Assembly (NCBI GenBank): GCA_945890735.1 | Contig: CAMDCZ010000002.1 | Location: 1-64,000, forward strand | Direction of reading: 5' to 3' | From: Bordetella parapertussis | Lineage (GTDB): Bacteria; Pseudomonadota; Gammaproteobacteria; Burkholderiales; Burkholderiaceae_C | DNA length: 64,000 nt | Shown here: in pieces, positions 15,913 through 24,671 of the stretch | Position numbering within the stretch: position 1 is the stretch's first letter | Layout of the letters: each line of letters starts with the position of its first letter | Notes under the pieces: generated by a model | Told to the model about the DNA's origin: nothing | Databases searched by the model: none | The model's input: the letters and a program-made list of their open reading frames with translations, nothing else | Made by a program: the position numbers and the translations under genes

Positions 15913-17742
15913 ATGCACCTTTCATCTTGTCTGCAATTTCTGCTGTACGACTGGCTGTTGATTGACCAATTGACACAGCGTCCTCGGTTTGCTGACCACA
16001 GTCGAGAAACCTTTGATGCGGTTTTGGATACCTGCGAACGCATCGCACGCGACAAATTCGCCCCCTTTAACCGCGAAGCAGACACGCAAGAACCGCGCAC
16101 TGAGCCTGACGGTCAAGGCGGCTTGCGGGTGGTGTTGCCTCAGTCCACGCACGAGGCGCACCGGGCCTATGTGGACAGCGGCATGCTCAGTGCCGCACAA
16201 AACCAGGACATCGGCGGCATGCAGTTGCCTTTCACGGTGGAGGCGGCGGCCAATGGTTTTTTTGCTTGCGCCTCGGTGAGCATCGGTGGCGGCATGCTGA
16301 CCGTGGGCAACGCCAATTTGCTGATGGCCCATGGCACCCCTTTGCAAAAACAGGTGTTCGCGCTCAACGAATTCAATGGCCGCTTCAGCGGCACCATGTG
16401 CTTGAGCGAACCGCAAGCAGGATCATCCTTGTCGGATGTGGCCACCCGCGCCATACCTGATGGCGCAGACCATGCGCAAGACCCGCTGGGGCCACGCTTT
16501 CGCCTCCGAGGCAACAAAATGTGGATTTCCACCGGCGACCACGAGTTGAGTGAAAACATCGTCCATTTGGTGCTGGCCAAAATACCTGGCGCAGACGGAC
16601 AAACCATCCCAGGCACCAAGGGCATTTCGCTTTTCATCGTGCCCAAACAGCTGGTCGATAGCCAAGGAATGCTGACTGGCGAACGCAATGACGTGGCTTT
16701 GGCCGGTTTGAACCACAAACTGGGCTGGCGTGGCACGGTCAACACCTTGCTTCATTTTGGGGAAGGCAAATACCCGGTGCGCGGCAGCGCAGGTGCGATC
16801 GGCTACCTGGTGGGCGAGCCAGGCAAGGGCTTGCAATGCATGTTCCACATGATGAACGAGGCCCGCATCGGTGTCGGTTTGGCAGCCACCATGCTGGGGC
16901 TGGCAGGCTACTACGCGTCGCTTGACTATGCCCAAACCCGCACCCAAGGCCGCCCGGTCGGGCCGTCTGGCAAAGACCCAGCGCAGCCGCCCGTGCGATT
17001 GATCGAACACGCCGACATCAAGCGGATGCTGCTGGCCCAAAAAGCCTACGGCGAGGGCGCTTTGGCACTGGGTTTGTACTGCGCCCGGTTGGTCGATGAG
17101 TTGCACACTGGCGACGATGCAGCCCGACACAACGCCCAGTGGCTGCTCGAGGTGTTGACGCCGATCGTGAAAAGCTGGCCCAGCGAATGGTGCTTGGAGG
17201 CCAACAGTTTGGCGATCCAAATCCACGGTGGCTATGGCTATACCCGCGACTTCCCGGTCGAGCAGTATTGGCGTGACCAGCGCCTGAACATGATCCACGA
17301 AGGCACGCACGGCATCCAAGCCATGGACTTGCTGGGCCGCAAAGTCTTGCTCGACAAAGGCCTGGGCTTGCGCTTGCTGGGCGAGCGCATGCAGGCCACG
17401 ATGGACCGTGCGCAAGACCCCGTCACCCAAGCCTATGCCCATGCCCTGAAACAGGCCTGGGCCGAGGTGCTGCAAGCCACCCAAGCTGCTTGGCAAGGTG
17501 ATGACCCGGCCTTGAGCCTGGCCAATGCCGTGCCCTACATGCAGGCCTTTGGCCACACCGTGTTGGCTTGGATATGGCTGGACCTGTGTTTGGCCAGCAC
17601 GGGCAGCGAAGCCGCGTCGGTCGGCCGACGCCATGCCTGTCGTTTCTTTTTCCATTACGAATTGCCCAAGATCGGTGCTTGGCTGGGCGTGGTGGCTGCG
17701 CGTGACCCCACCTGCGCCCAGATGCCCGAAGAAGCTTTTTAA
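15913..17742 (+). CDS. Acyl-CoA dehydrogenase (long FadE/DmdC-like type)
   Basis: This 609-residue FAD-dependent enzyme catalyses the first, alpha-beta desaturating step of beta-oxidation. In order it has an N-terminal extension, the acyl-CoA dehydrogenase N and middle domains (MCLSEPQAGSSLSDV; FRLRGNKMWISTGDHE), and the C-terminal helical domain with IQIHGGYGYTRDFPVEQ. The catalytic base is Glu463 in MIHEGTHGIQAMD. A further C-terminal helical domain of about 120 residues follows, typical of long members. Electrons should go to ETF. An SDR gene follows after 32 bases, in the same catabolic block. Confidence 0.93.
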   Translation: MHLSSCLQFLLYDWLLIDQLTQRPRFADHSRETFDAVLDTCERIARDKFAPFNREADTQEPRTEPDGQGGLRVVLPQSTHEAHRAYVDSGMLSAAQNQDIGGMQLPFTVEAAANGFFACASVSIGGGMLTVGNANLLMAHGTPLQKQVFALNEFNGRFSGTMCLSEPQAGSSLSDVATRAIPDGADHAQDPLGPRFRLRGNKMWISTGDHELSENIVHLVLAKIPGADGQTIPGTKGISLFIVPKQLVDSQGMLTGERNDVALAGLNHKLGWRGTVNTLLHFGEGKYPVRGSAGAIGYLVGEPGKGLQCMFHMMNEARIGVGLAATMLGLAGYYASLDYAQTRTQGRPVGPSGKDPAQPPVRLIEHADIKRMLLAQKAYGEGALALGLYCARLVDELHTGDDAARHNAQWLLEVLTPIVKSWPSEWCLEANSLAIQIHGGYGYTRDFPVEQYWRDQRLNMIHEGTHGIQAMDLLGRKVLLDKGLGLRLLGERMQATMDRAQDPVTQAYAHALKQAWAEVLQATQAAWQGDDPALSLANAVPYMQAFGHTVLAWIWLDLCLASTGSEAASVGRRHACRFFFHYELPKIGAWLGVVAARDPTCAQMPEEAF

Positions 17743-17774
17743 TGTGATTGGTTTTGACCTTGAAGGACTTTGAG

Positions 17775-18566
17775 ATGACCCGTAGCGTGAAACAACTGTT
17801 TGATTTGACTGGCAAAACAGCTTTGGTGACAGGCGGCTCGCGTGGCCTTGGCCTGCAAATGGCGCATGCCTTGGGTGAGGCGGGTGCGCGGGTGATGATC
17901 AGTTCGCGCAAAGCCCCAGAGCTCGAGCAAGCCGTGGCCGAATTGAAAGCGGCTGGTATCGATGCCCATTGGATGGCGGCCAACTGCGCGGACCAAACCG
18001 ACTTGCAACACCTGGGTGAGCAAACCCTGAAGCAGTTTGGCCATGTCGACATCTTGCTCAACAATGCCGGTGCGGCTTGGGGCGCGCCTGCTGAAGACCA
18101 CCCGATCGACGCGTGGGACAAGGTGATGAACCTGAATGTGCGGGGGTATTTCATCTTGAGTCAGTTCATCGGCAAACACAGCATGATCCCGCGCCGCAGC
18201 GGCAGCATCATCAACATCGCTTCCATCACCGGTTTGGGCGGCAACCCCACTGGCATCAACACCCTGGCCTACAACACCTCCAAAGCCGCTGTCATCAACT
18301 TCTCTTGTGCCTTGGCTGGCGAATGGGGCGTGCACAACATCCGTGTCAACTCGATTTGCCCCGGCTTTTTCCCCAGCAAAATGACTGCAGGCACCTTCGA
18401 GACCTATGGCGAAGACACGCTCGCCTCCCACGCGCCTTTGCGGCGTTTGGGTGACGACGAAGACTTGAAAGGCATCACCTTGCTCTATGCATCGGATGCT
18501 GGCAAACACATCACTGGCCAATGGTTGGCCATCGATGGCGGCGTGAGCTGCATCACCGGCGGATAA
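17775..18566 (+). CDS. SDR family oxidoreductase
   Basis: This is a classical short-chain dehydrogenase/reductase of 263 residues. It has the dinucleotide-binding TGGSRGLG near residues 18-25, NNAG, catalytic Ser in NIASITG, and Tyr166/Lys170 in YNTSK. The N-terminal SSRK after the second strand suggests NADP(H). The C-terminal DGGVSCITGG is typical. The start at 17775 is preceded by AAGGACTTTGAG. Position between an acyl-CoA dehydrogenase and an MDR reductase suggests a 3-hydroxyacyl or alcohol intermediate as substrate, but this is not proven. Confidence 0.9.
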   Translation: MTRSVKQLFDLTGKTALVTGGSRGLGLQMAHALGEAGARVMISSRKAPELEQAVAELKAAGIDAHWMAANCADQTDLQHLGEQTLKQFGHVDILLNNAGAAWGAPAEDHPIDAWDKVMNLNVRGYFILSQFIGKHSMIPRRSGSIINIASITGLGGNPTGINTLAYNTSKAAVINFSCALAGEWGVHNIRVNSICPGFFPSKMTAGTFETYGEDTLASHAPLRRLGDDEDLKGITLLYASDAGKHITGQWLAIDGGVSCITGG

Positions 18567-18582
18567 ACACAAGGAGACATCC

Positions 18583-19596
18583 ATGCCCCAGAACCCCCAA
18601 ATCCATTTGGTCAGCCGCCCAAGCGGTGAGCCCACCGCCGACAATTTCAAACTCGTCACCTTGGACACGCCAGCATTGCAAGACAAGCAGGTCTTGGTCA
18701 AGCACGCTTTCATCAGCCTGGACCCGTACATGCGTGGCCGCATGAACGACACCAAGAGCTATACCTTGCCCCAGCCGCTCAACAGCGTGATGATCGGTGG
18801 CACCGTGGGCGAGGTGGTCGACAGCCGCCATCCACAGTTCGCCCCCGGCGACAAAGTGGTCGGCATGGGTGGTTGGCAAACCTACAGCGTGGTCGATGCC
18901 GACACCCCAGGCGTATTGCGCAAGGTCGACACCACCCATGTGCCGATCAGCCATTACCTCGGTGCCGTGGGCATGCCCGGTGTGACCGCCTGGCACGGTT
19001 TGGTGCGCATCATTGCCCCCAAAGCAGGTCAAACCCTGACCGTCAGTGCCGCCAGTGGCGCGGTTGGCAGTGCCTTTGGTGCTTTGGCCAAGGCACGCGG
19101 TTGCCGTGTGGTGGGCATCGCCGGCGGCCAAGACAAGTGCGATTACGTGGTGAACGAACTGGGTTTCGATGCCTGTATCGACTACAAGGAACACAGCGAC
19201 TACCTGTCGCTGTCCAAGGCCTTGAAAGCCGCCTGTCCAGACGGCATCGACGGCCATTTTGAAAACGTGGGTGGCATGGTGTTGGACGCGGTGATGTTGC
19301 GCATGAACCAGTTCAGCAGCATGGCGGTCTGCGGCATGATCGCTGGCTACAACGGCCAACCGATCCCCATGGCCAACCCGTCGCTGATCTTGGTCAACCG
19401 CATGAAAGTGCAAGGCTTCATCGTCAGCGAACACCCTGCCGATTGGCCTGAGGCCTTGAAAGAACTCGGTAGCTTGGTCGGCAGCGGCAAGTTCAAGCCC
19501 CGCGAAACCGTGGCCCAGGGTTTGGCGAACGCCCCCGAAGCCTTTTTCGGCTTGCTCAAGGGCAAGAATTTCGGCAAACAAGTTGTTCAACTCTAG
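18583..19596 (+). CDS. Zinc-independent MDR NADP-dependent oxidoreductase (CurA/PTGR-like)
   Basis: This 337-residue medium-chain dehydrogenase/reductase lacks the catalytic and structural zinc cysteine clusters. The nucleotide-binding motif AASGAVGSAFGALAKARG is at about residues 162-179. Family features are SLDPYMRGRM near the N-terminus and ENVGGMVLDAV. Relatives (leukotriene B4 12-hydroxydehydrogenase/prostaglandin reductase, E. coli CurA) reduce the double bond of alpha,beta-unsaturated ketones with NADPH. AAGGAGA precedes the ATG. The gene is tightly packed between the SDR and GST-like genes (6 bases to the latter). Confidence 0.92.
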   Translation: MPQNPQIHLVSRPSGEPTADNFKLVTLDTPALQDKQVLVKHAFISLDPYMRGRMNDTKSYTLPQPLNSVMIGGTVGEVVDSRHPQFAPGDKVVGMGGWQTYSVVDADTPGVLRKVDTTHVPISHYLGAVGMPGVTAWHGLVRIIAPKAGQTLTVSAASGAVGSAFGALAKARGCRVVGIAGGQDKCDYVVNELGFDACIDYKEHSDYLSLSKALKAACPDGIDGHFENVGGMVLDAVMLRMNQFSSMAVCGMIAGYNGQPIPMANPSLILVNRMKVQGFIVSEHPADWPEALKELGSLVGSGKFKPRETVAQGLANAPEAFFGLLKGKNFGKQVVQL

Positions 19597-19602
19597 GCCG
19601 TC

Positions 19603-20529
19603 ATGATTCTTCACCACTACCCAGCCTCGCCGTTCGCGGAAAAAATCCGTGCCATCCTGGGCTTCAAACAACTCCCTTGGCAAAGCGTGATGATTCCCTC
19701 TGTCATGCCCAAACCGGACCTGATGCCACTGACCGGGGGTTACCGCAAAACCCCAGTGCTGCAAATTGGCGCGGATGTGTATTGCGACACGGCTTTGATC
19801 TGTGACGTGCTTGAGCACTTGGCCCCCACACCATCGCTTTACAACCAAGCACCCAAGGGTTTGGTGCGCAGCCTGGCGCAATGGGCTGACACCGTGCTCT
19901 TCCCCGTGGCCATGGCCTATAACTTCCAGCCCCAAGGCGCGGCCCAGGTGATGGCCAGCTTCAGCCCCGAGACGGTCAAGGTGTTCGCGGCTGACCGACA
20001 GGCCATGCGCGGTGGTGGTGCCCGCATGCATTTTGCAGATGGCACAGCGATGTACAAAAGCCATTTGCGCCGCATCGCCAGCATGCTCGAAGACCAACCG
20101 TTTTTGCTGGGGGAGCAGCCTTGTTTGGCAGACTTCTCGGTCTACCACTCGCTGTGGTTCACCCGGGTGCAAGTTCCGGTCTTGGCGGGGGTCCTGGCAG
20201 CCACACCAGCGGTACAGGCATGGCTGGATCGCATGGCGGCTTTCGGCCACGGCCAAATGACAGCCATCACGGCGGAAGCGGCCTTGCAGACTGCCAAAGG
20301 TTCAACCCCTCAGACTTTGCTGGACGGACATTTTCAAGACGAACACGGCATCGCTTTGGGCAGCCAAGTGACGATTGCCGCCGAAAGTTTTGGCACCGAA
20401 CCGACCGCAGGTGAATTGGTGGCTGCCACCCGCACCCGCTATACCTTGCGCCGCCAGGACGATCGTGTGGGCGCGGTGCATGTGCATTTCCCCCGCATGG
20501 GCTTTGTGATGAAAAAGGTGGACGCATGA
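19603..20529 (+). CDS. Glutathione S-transferase family protein with C-terminal extension
   Basis: This 308-residue protein has an N-terminal thioredoxin-fold GST domain (about 1-78: HHYPASPFAEKIR, then RKTPVLQIGADVYCDTALI, which carries the usual cis-Pro and Ser/Thr glutathione contacts). A helical C-terminal GST domain follows (about 90-220; LADFSVY). After it come about 85 more residues predicted to be beta-rich (GSQVTIAAESFGTEPTAGEL and on), not part of a standard GST of about 200-230 residues. The catalytic nucleophile position is not clear. It overlaps the next SDR gene by four bases, so the two are coupled. Confidence 0.82.
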   Translation: MILHHYPASPFAEKIRAILGFKQLPWQSVMIPSVMPKPDLMPLTGGYRKTPVLQIGADVYCDTALICDVLEHLAPTPSLYNQAPKGLVRSLAQWADTVLFPVAMAYNFQPQGAAQVMASFSPETVKVFAADRQAMRGGGARMHFADGTAMYKSHLRRIASMLEDQPFLLGEQPCLADFSVYHSLWFTRVQVPVLAGVLAATPAVQAWLDRMAAFGHGQMTAITAEAALQTAKGSTPQTLLDGHFQDEHGIALGSQVTIAAESFGTEPTAGELVAATRTRYTLRRQDDRVGAVHVHFPRMGFVMKKVDA

Positions 20530-21428
20530 TTTCTGACTTCAAAGGCAAAACCGCGGTCCTGACAGGGGGCGCTTCTGGCTTTGGCCTGGAATGCGCCCGC
20601 ATCGGTGCATCCTTGGGCATGAACCTGGTGCTGGTCGATGTGCAAAAAGACGCACTCAAAGCCGCCCACGACGAGATGAAGGCCATGGGCGTGCGGGTCA
20701 TGGCCAAGCGGGTGGATGTGTCCAGTGCCCAAGAGATGGAAGCACTGGCCCAAGCCGTGCACGCCGAGTTTGGCGCACCGCACTTCGTGTTCAACAACGC
20801 GGGAGTGGGTGCTGGCGGCTTGGTCTGGGAAAACACGGTGCAAGACTGGGAATGGCTCTTGGGTGTCAACCTCTGGGGCGTGATCCATGGGGTGCGTTTG
20901 TTCACCCCGATGATGCTCGAGGCAGCCAAGCAAGACCCCCATTTCCAAGGCCACATCGTCAACACCGCCAGCATGGCGGGCTTGCTCACGCCGCCCAACA
21001 TGGGTGTCTACAACGTCACCAAACACGCGGTGGTCTCGTTGACCGAAACCCTCTACCAAGACTTGAAGCTGGTGAGCGAGCAGGTGAGTGCCAGCGTGTT
21101 GTGTCCTTACTTTGTGCCGACTGGCATCAACCAAAGCGAGCGCAACCGCCCCGGCCATTTGGCAGCTGCCCAACCCACGCAAAGCCAGTTGATCGGTCAG
21201 GCCATGAGCGACAAGGCAGTGGGCAGCGGCAAGGTGAGTGCCGCGCAAGTGGCACAGATGGTTTTCGATGCCATCCACAAAGACCAGTTCTACATCTACA
21301 GCCACCCCAAAGCCTTGGGCAATGCACAAACCCGTTTCGATGCCATCGTGCACGGACACAATCCCCCCGATCCTTTTGCGGAACGCCCCGACATCGGTGT
21401 GCAGTTGAGACAAGCGTTACGAGGTTGA
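20526..21428 (+). CDS. SDR family oxidoreductase, 300 aa
   Basis: This is a classical SDR: TGGASGFG coenzyme loop (about residues 14-21), an acidic LVDVQ after the second strand suggesting NAD(H), NNAGVG, NTASMAG with the catalytic Ser, and YNVTK with Tyr/Lys. The C-terminal tail (about 230-300) is longer than in minimal SDRs and includes HPKALGNAQTRFDAIVHGHNPPDPF. The start ATGA overlaps the stop of the GST-like gene. The substrate is unknown; context is the lipid/acid catabolic block. Confidence 0.9.
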   Translation: MISDFKGKTAVLTGGASGFGLECARIGASLGMNLVLVDVQKDALKAAHDEMKAMGVRVMAKRVDVSSAQEMEALAQAVHAEFGAPHFVFNNAGVGAGGLVWENTVQDWEWLLGVNLWGVIHGVRLFTPMMLEAAKQDPHFQGHIVNTASMAGLLTPPNMGVYNVTKHAVVSLTETLYQDLKLVSEQVSASVLCPYFVPTGINQSERNRPGHLAAAQPTQSQLIGQAMSDKAVGSGKVSAAQVAQMVFDAIHKDQFYIYSHPKALGNAQTRFDAIVHGHNPPDPFAERPDIGVQLRQALRG

Positions 21429-21503
21429 GGGCATGCAGACGATGGAGGGACCGCTCGCTCAGGCGCTGAAAGCAGCACGCGCGGCCCATCCACGCGCAAA
21501 GCC

Positions 21504-22586
21504 ATGAAAGCCCTTCAGATTTACGCTGGACCCACCGCGCGCCAACACATGGCGCAACACGGCTTGCTGCCCCAACACATCAGCGTGGTGCCGGGGGCGG
21601 CGGGGGGTCCCAAGGGTTTGATCTTGGGTCCGATGGACCGGTTTTTGTTTGGCCAATGGTTGCCTCGCAGCAGCCAACCCATAGACCTGGTGGGTGCCTC
21701 GATCGGCGCATGGCGCATGGCTACCGCTTGCTTGCCCCAGCCCGTCGCCGAACTTCAGGCCTTGGAAGACGCTTACATCCACCAACACTACGCGCTCGAG
21801 CCAGGTCAAACCCGGCCCACGGCACGGCAGGTGAGTGAAGACTTCAGACAAAACCTCACCGGGTTTTACAGTGGACGGATTCACCAAGTATTGCAACACC
21901 CGCGCTACCGCCTGCACGTGGTCACCTCGCATGGGCGCGGTATCTTGTCGCGTGACAACGCCTGGCGCACGCCCCTGGGCTACGCGGGGGCTTACCTGAC
22001 CAATGCTGTGCATCGCCGCGCCATGGGCCTGTGGCTCGAGCGGGTGGTGTTTTCGTCGCCCTTCATGGGCACCCCCCAGCCGATGCCGTTTGCCAAGCGC
22101 GACTTCCGCACCCGCCATCACGCCTTGAGTGAAGCCAATTTTTTGGATGCGGTGCAAGCCAGTTGCTCGATCCCGTTTGTGTTGCAAGCGGTGCACGACA
22201 TCGCCGGTGCCCCCAAGGGCGCATATTGGGACGGTGGCATCACCGACTACCACTTGCATCTGGATTACCGAGTCGCCAAAGGCCTCACGCTCTACCCGCA
22301 TTTCCAAAAAGCCGTGGTGCCGGGTTGGCTCGACAAAGCACTGACTTGGCGGCATGGCAGCACCGCTTTTTTGGACAGCACGATTGTGTTGGCACCCAAC
22401 CCTGAATGGGTGAAAACCTTGCCCAATGGGAAGTTACCCGACCGCAGCGACTTTGTCACCTATGGCCAAGACTTGGCGGCGCGGGTCGCGGTGTGGCAGA
22501 CAGCCGTGGGCGAGGCTGGGCGCTTGGCTGATGAGCTTGCGCAGTGGTTGCTGCGCCCTGACCTCAGCTTGGTGAAGTCGCTTTAA
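21504..22586 (+). CDS. Patatin-like phospholipase/esterase family protein
   Basis: This 360-residue protein has the Ser-Asp dyad of patatin-like hydrolases: Ser66 in GASIGAWR (GxSxG) and Asp243 in YWDGGITDYH. A Gly-rich oxyanion loop PGAAGGPKGL lies at about residues 30-39. There is no signal peptide, so it may act on membrane or storage lipids from the cytosol. It is 75 bases after the SDR gene. Its TAA stop and the TAA stop of the opposite gene overlap in a shared TTAA within a 16-bp palindrome. Confidence 0.8.
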   Translation: MKALQIYAGPTARQHMAQHGLLPQHISVVPGAAGGPKGLILGPMDRFLFGQWLPRSSQPIDLVGASIGAWRMATACLPQPVAELQALEDAYIHQHYALEPGQTRPTARQVSEDFRQNLTGFYSGRIHQVLQHPRYRLHVVTSHGRGILSRDNAWRTPLGYAGAYLTNAVHRRAMGLWLERVVFSSPFMGTPQPMPFAKRDFRTRHHALSEANFLDAVQASCSIPFVLQAVHDIAGAPKGAYWDGGITDYHLHLDYRVAKGLTLYPHFQKAVVPGWLDKALTWRHGSTAFLDSTIVLAPNPEWVKTLPNGKLPDRSDFVTYGQDLAARVAVWQTAVGEAGRLADELAQWLLRPDLSLVKSL

Positions 22587-22592
22587 AGCGAC
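22577..22592. terminator. 16-bp perfect palindrome containing both stop codons of convergent genes
   Basis: GTCGCTTTAAAGCGAC is self-complementary. The TAA stops of the patatin-like gene (plus) and the thioesterase-GNAT gene (minus) both lie in its central TTTAAA. It could form a short hairpin on either RNA or bind a dimeric protein. No U-run follows, so termination is uncertain. Confidence 0.45.
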
Positions 22593-23440
22593 CGCCGCAT
22601 TTCGATGTGTGGGATGCCGGCTTCCTCAAACACCTCTCCTTGCCGCGCGAAACCTTGCCGCAGGTAAAAAGCCTCGGCGCTGCACTGTGCATGCAGCCGC
22701 ACACTGGTGTCGCCGCGGGCGCGGGCAGCGTCCATCAAACCCTTGAGCACCTGCTCGCCAAAACGCCTGCCGCGCATTTGACGCAGCACCGCCATGCGCC
22801 CGATCTTGGCCACGCCTTGCACCGAAGGGAGCAACCGACCGGTGGCGATCGTGACACCCAAACGGTTGCGAAGTACCGCATGCATGGCCTGCGCATCCTG
22901 TGCATCCCACTCCATGGCTGGGGGCACGCCTTGCTCTTGCACAAACACCTGGGTTCGCAAGGGTGAGGCATCGGCTTGCAAACTCGCCCAATCGCCCAAA
23001 GCCAAGGCAGTCACTGGCTCGCCCTGTTCAAAGCCGAGCATGGTGTCGCGCAAAGCCTGGGGCACAGGCATCGAGGTTTTGGTGTTCGGGTCGGCATACA
23101 CATAAACCAACTCACCCGTGACCAGCAGTGCTTGGCCACGGAAGACGCCTGCTTCAAATTGAACAGACGAGGTGCCGATGCGTGCGCAGCGCAGGCCAAT
23201 GTGCAGCAAGTCGTCGTACTCGGCCGAGGCTTTGTAGGTCAGCGCCGACTTGACCACATACATGTCGCCGCCCAAGCCGTGCATGGTGTCTTGGTAGGGC
23301 AGGGCAATGGCTCGCCAATAGTCACCCATCGCCGTGTCCAAATACATCAAATAGTGACCATTGAAGACGATTTTTTGCAAGTCCACCTCGACCCAGCGCA
23401 CACGAAGGGGGTGGAAAAAACGGAAATCTTGGCGGTTCAT
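22583..23440 (-). CDS. Fused hot-dog acyl-CoA thioesterase and GNAT acetyltransferase
   Basis: This 285-residue two-domain protein has residues about 8-135 resembling YbgC/FadM-type 4HBT thioesterases, with the active-site block VRWVEVDLQKIVFNGHYL (Asp20). Residues about 145-285 form a GNAT domain of ElaA-like type, with TQVFVQEQGVPP, the acetyl-CoA loop RQMRGRRFGEQVLKGL and AFYLRQGFARQGEVFEEAGIPH. Both are cytosolic enzymes using CoA esters. The fusion suggests hydrolysis of an acyl-CoA and acylation or recognition of a small metabolite, but the substrates are unknown. It is divergent from the Fe-ADH gene and convergent with the patatin-like gene. Confidence 0.87.
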   Translation of the reverse strand: MNRQDFRFFHPLRVRWVEVDLQKIVFNGHYLMYLDTAMGDYWRAIALPYQDTMHGLGGDMYVVKSALTYKASAEYDDLLHIGLRCARIGTSSVQFEAGVFRGQALLVTGELVYVYADPNTKTSMPVPQALRDTMLGFEQGEPVTALALGDWASLQADASPLRTQVFVQEQGVPPAMEWDAQDAQAMHAVLRNRLGVTIATGRLLPSVQGVAKIGRMAVLRQMRGRRFGEQVLKGLMDAARARGDTSVRLHAQCSAEAFYLRQGFARQGEVFEEAGIPHIEMRRSL

Positions 23441-23494
23441 GGTCGGGGGTGTTGGCGTTAAAGTCGACGCATCCTACAACGAGCCTTCAACCCC

Positions 23495-24643
23495 ATGTCC
23501 AGCTTCACTTACCTCACCCAAATCCACCTCGAATTCGGGGCCTTGAAACACTTGGCTGCCGAATGCCAAAAGCACGGTATCCATCAACCCCTGATCGTGA
23601 CCGATGCGGGCATCCGCGCTGCCGGCTTGCTGCAACAGGCGCTGGATGCCATGCCAGGGGTGACTTGCGCGGTGTTTGACGCCACGCCTTCCAACCCCAC
23701 AGAAGCCGCGGTTCGCGCGGCCACGGCCCTTTGCCAAGAAAACTCTTGCGACGGATTGATCGCCTTGGGCGGGGGGTCGTCCATGGACTGTGCCAAAGGC
23801 GTGGCGATCGCGGCCACCCACCCCGGGCCGCTCACCCATTACGCCACCATCGAAGGTGGATCAAGCCGCATCACCGACCAGGTCCTGCCCCTGATTGCCG
23901 TGCCCACCACCGCCGGTACCGGCAGTGAAGTGGCCAGAGGCGCCATCATCATCGTTGACGATGGCCGCAAGCTGGGTTTTCACGCTTGGCACCTGGTGCC
24001 CAAGGCCGCGATTTGTGACCCCGCATTGACACTGGGCTTGCCACCGCTCATGACCGCGGCGACCGGCATGGATGCGGTGGCCCATTGCATGGAGACCTTC
24101 ATGTCCTCGGCATTCAACCCGCCGGCAGACGGTATTGCCTTGGATGGCTTGCGACGAGGCTGGGCACATATCGAAACCGCTACCCGCAACGGCCAAGACC
24201 ACCATGCCCGATTGCAGATGATGAGCGCCTCGGTGCAAGGCGCTTTGGCTTTCCAAAAAGGCTTGGGTTGTGTGCATTCGCTGAGCCACAGCTTGGGTGG
24301 GCTCAACCCGCGCTTGCACCATGGCACCTTGAACGCGGTGTTTTTGCCAGCGGTCATCGCTTTCAACGCCTCCGCCCCGGCGATGCAAGCCGAGCAGCGC
24401 TTGGCGCGCATGGCCGATGCCATGGGTTTGCCCACCAGCCATGACCCTGCCAAAGCCCTGGGAGACGCGATCCGCGCCATGAACCAGCGCTTGGGCTTGC
24501 CCAGCGGATTGGCCGCCATGGGTGTGGTCCAAGCCCAGTTTGACGACATCATCCAAGGCGCGTTGGCCGACCATTCTCACAAAACCAATCCACGCGACGC
24601 CTCGGTACAGGATTACCGGGACATGCTGCAAGCCTCGATGTAA
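23495..24643 (+). CDS. Iron-containing (group III) alcohol dehydrogenase
   Basis: This 382-residue enzyme has the NAD(P)-binding loop GGGSSMDCAKG near residues 92-102, followed by TTAGTGSEVARGAIIIVDD. The metal ligand set is spread over MDAVAHCMETFMS, CVHSLSHSLGG and HHGTLNAV. It should interconvert an alcohol and an aldehyde; some relatives act on 4-hydroxybutyrate or maleylacetate. The gene is divergent from the thioesterase-GNAT fusion (54 bases between starts) and convergent with ygfZ. It is a plausible part of the same catabolic block, but a broad-specificity enzyme is equally possible. Confidence 0.92.
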   Translation: MSSFTYLTQIHLEFGALKHLAAECQKHGIHQPLIVTDAGIRAAGLLQQALDAMPGVTCAVFDATPSNPTEAAVRAATALCQENSCDGLIALGGGSSMDCAKGVAIAATHPGPLTHYATIEGGSSRITDQVLPLIAVPTTAGTGSEVARGAIIIVDDGRKLGFHAWHLVPKAAICDPALTLGLPPLMTAATGMDAVAHCMETFMSSAFNPPADGIALDGLRRGWAHIETATRNGQDHHARLQMMSASVQGALAFQKGLGCVHSLSHSLGGLNPRLHHGTLNAVFLPAVIAFNASAPAMQAEQRLARMADAMGLPTSHDPAKALGDAIRAMNQRLGLPSGLAAMGVVQAQFDDIIQGALADHSHKTNPRDASVQDYRDMLQASM

Positions 24644-24671
24644 GGAAACGCGGGTGGCAAACGGTAAGAGA

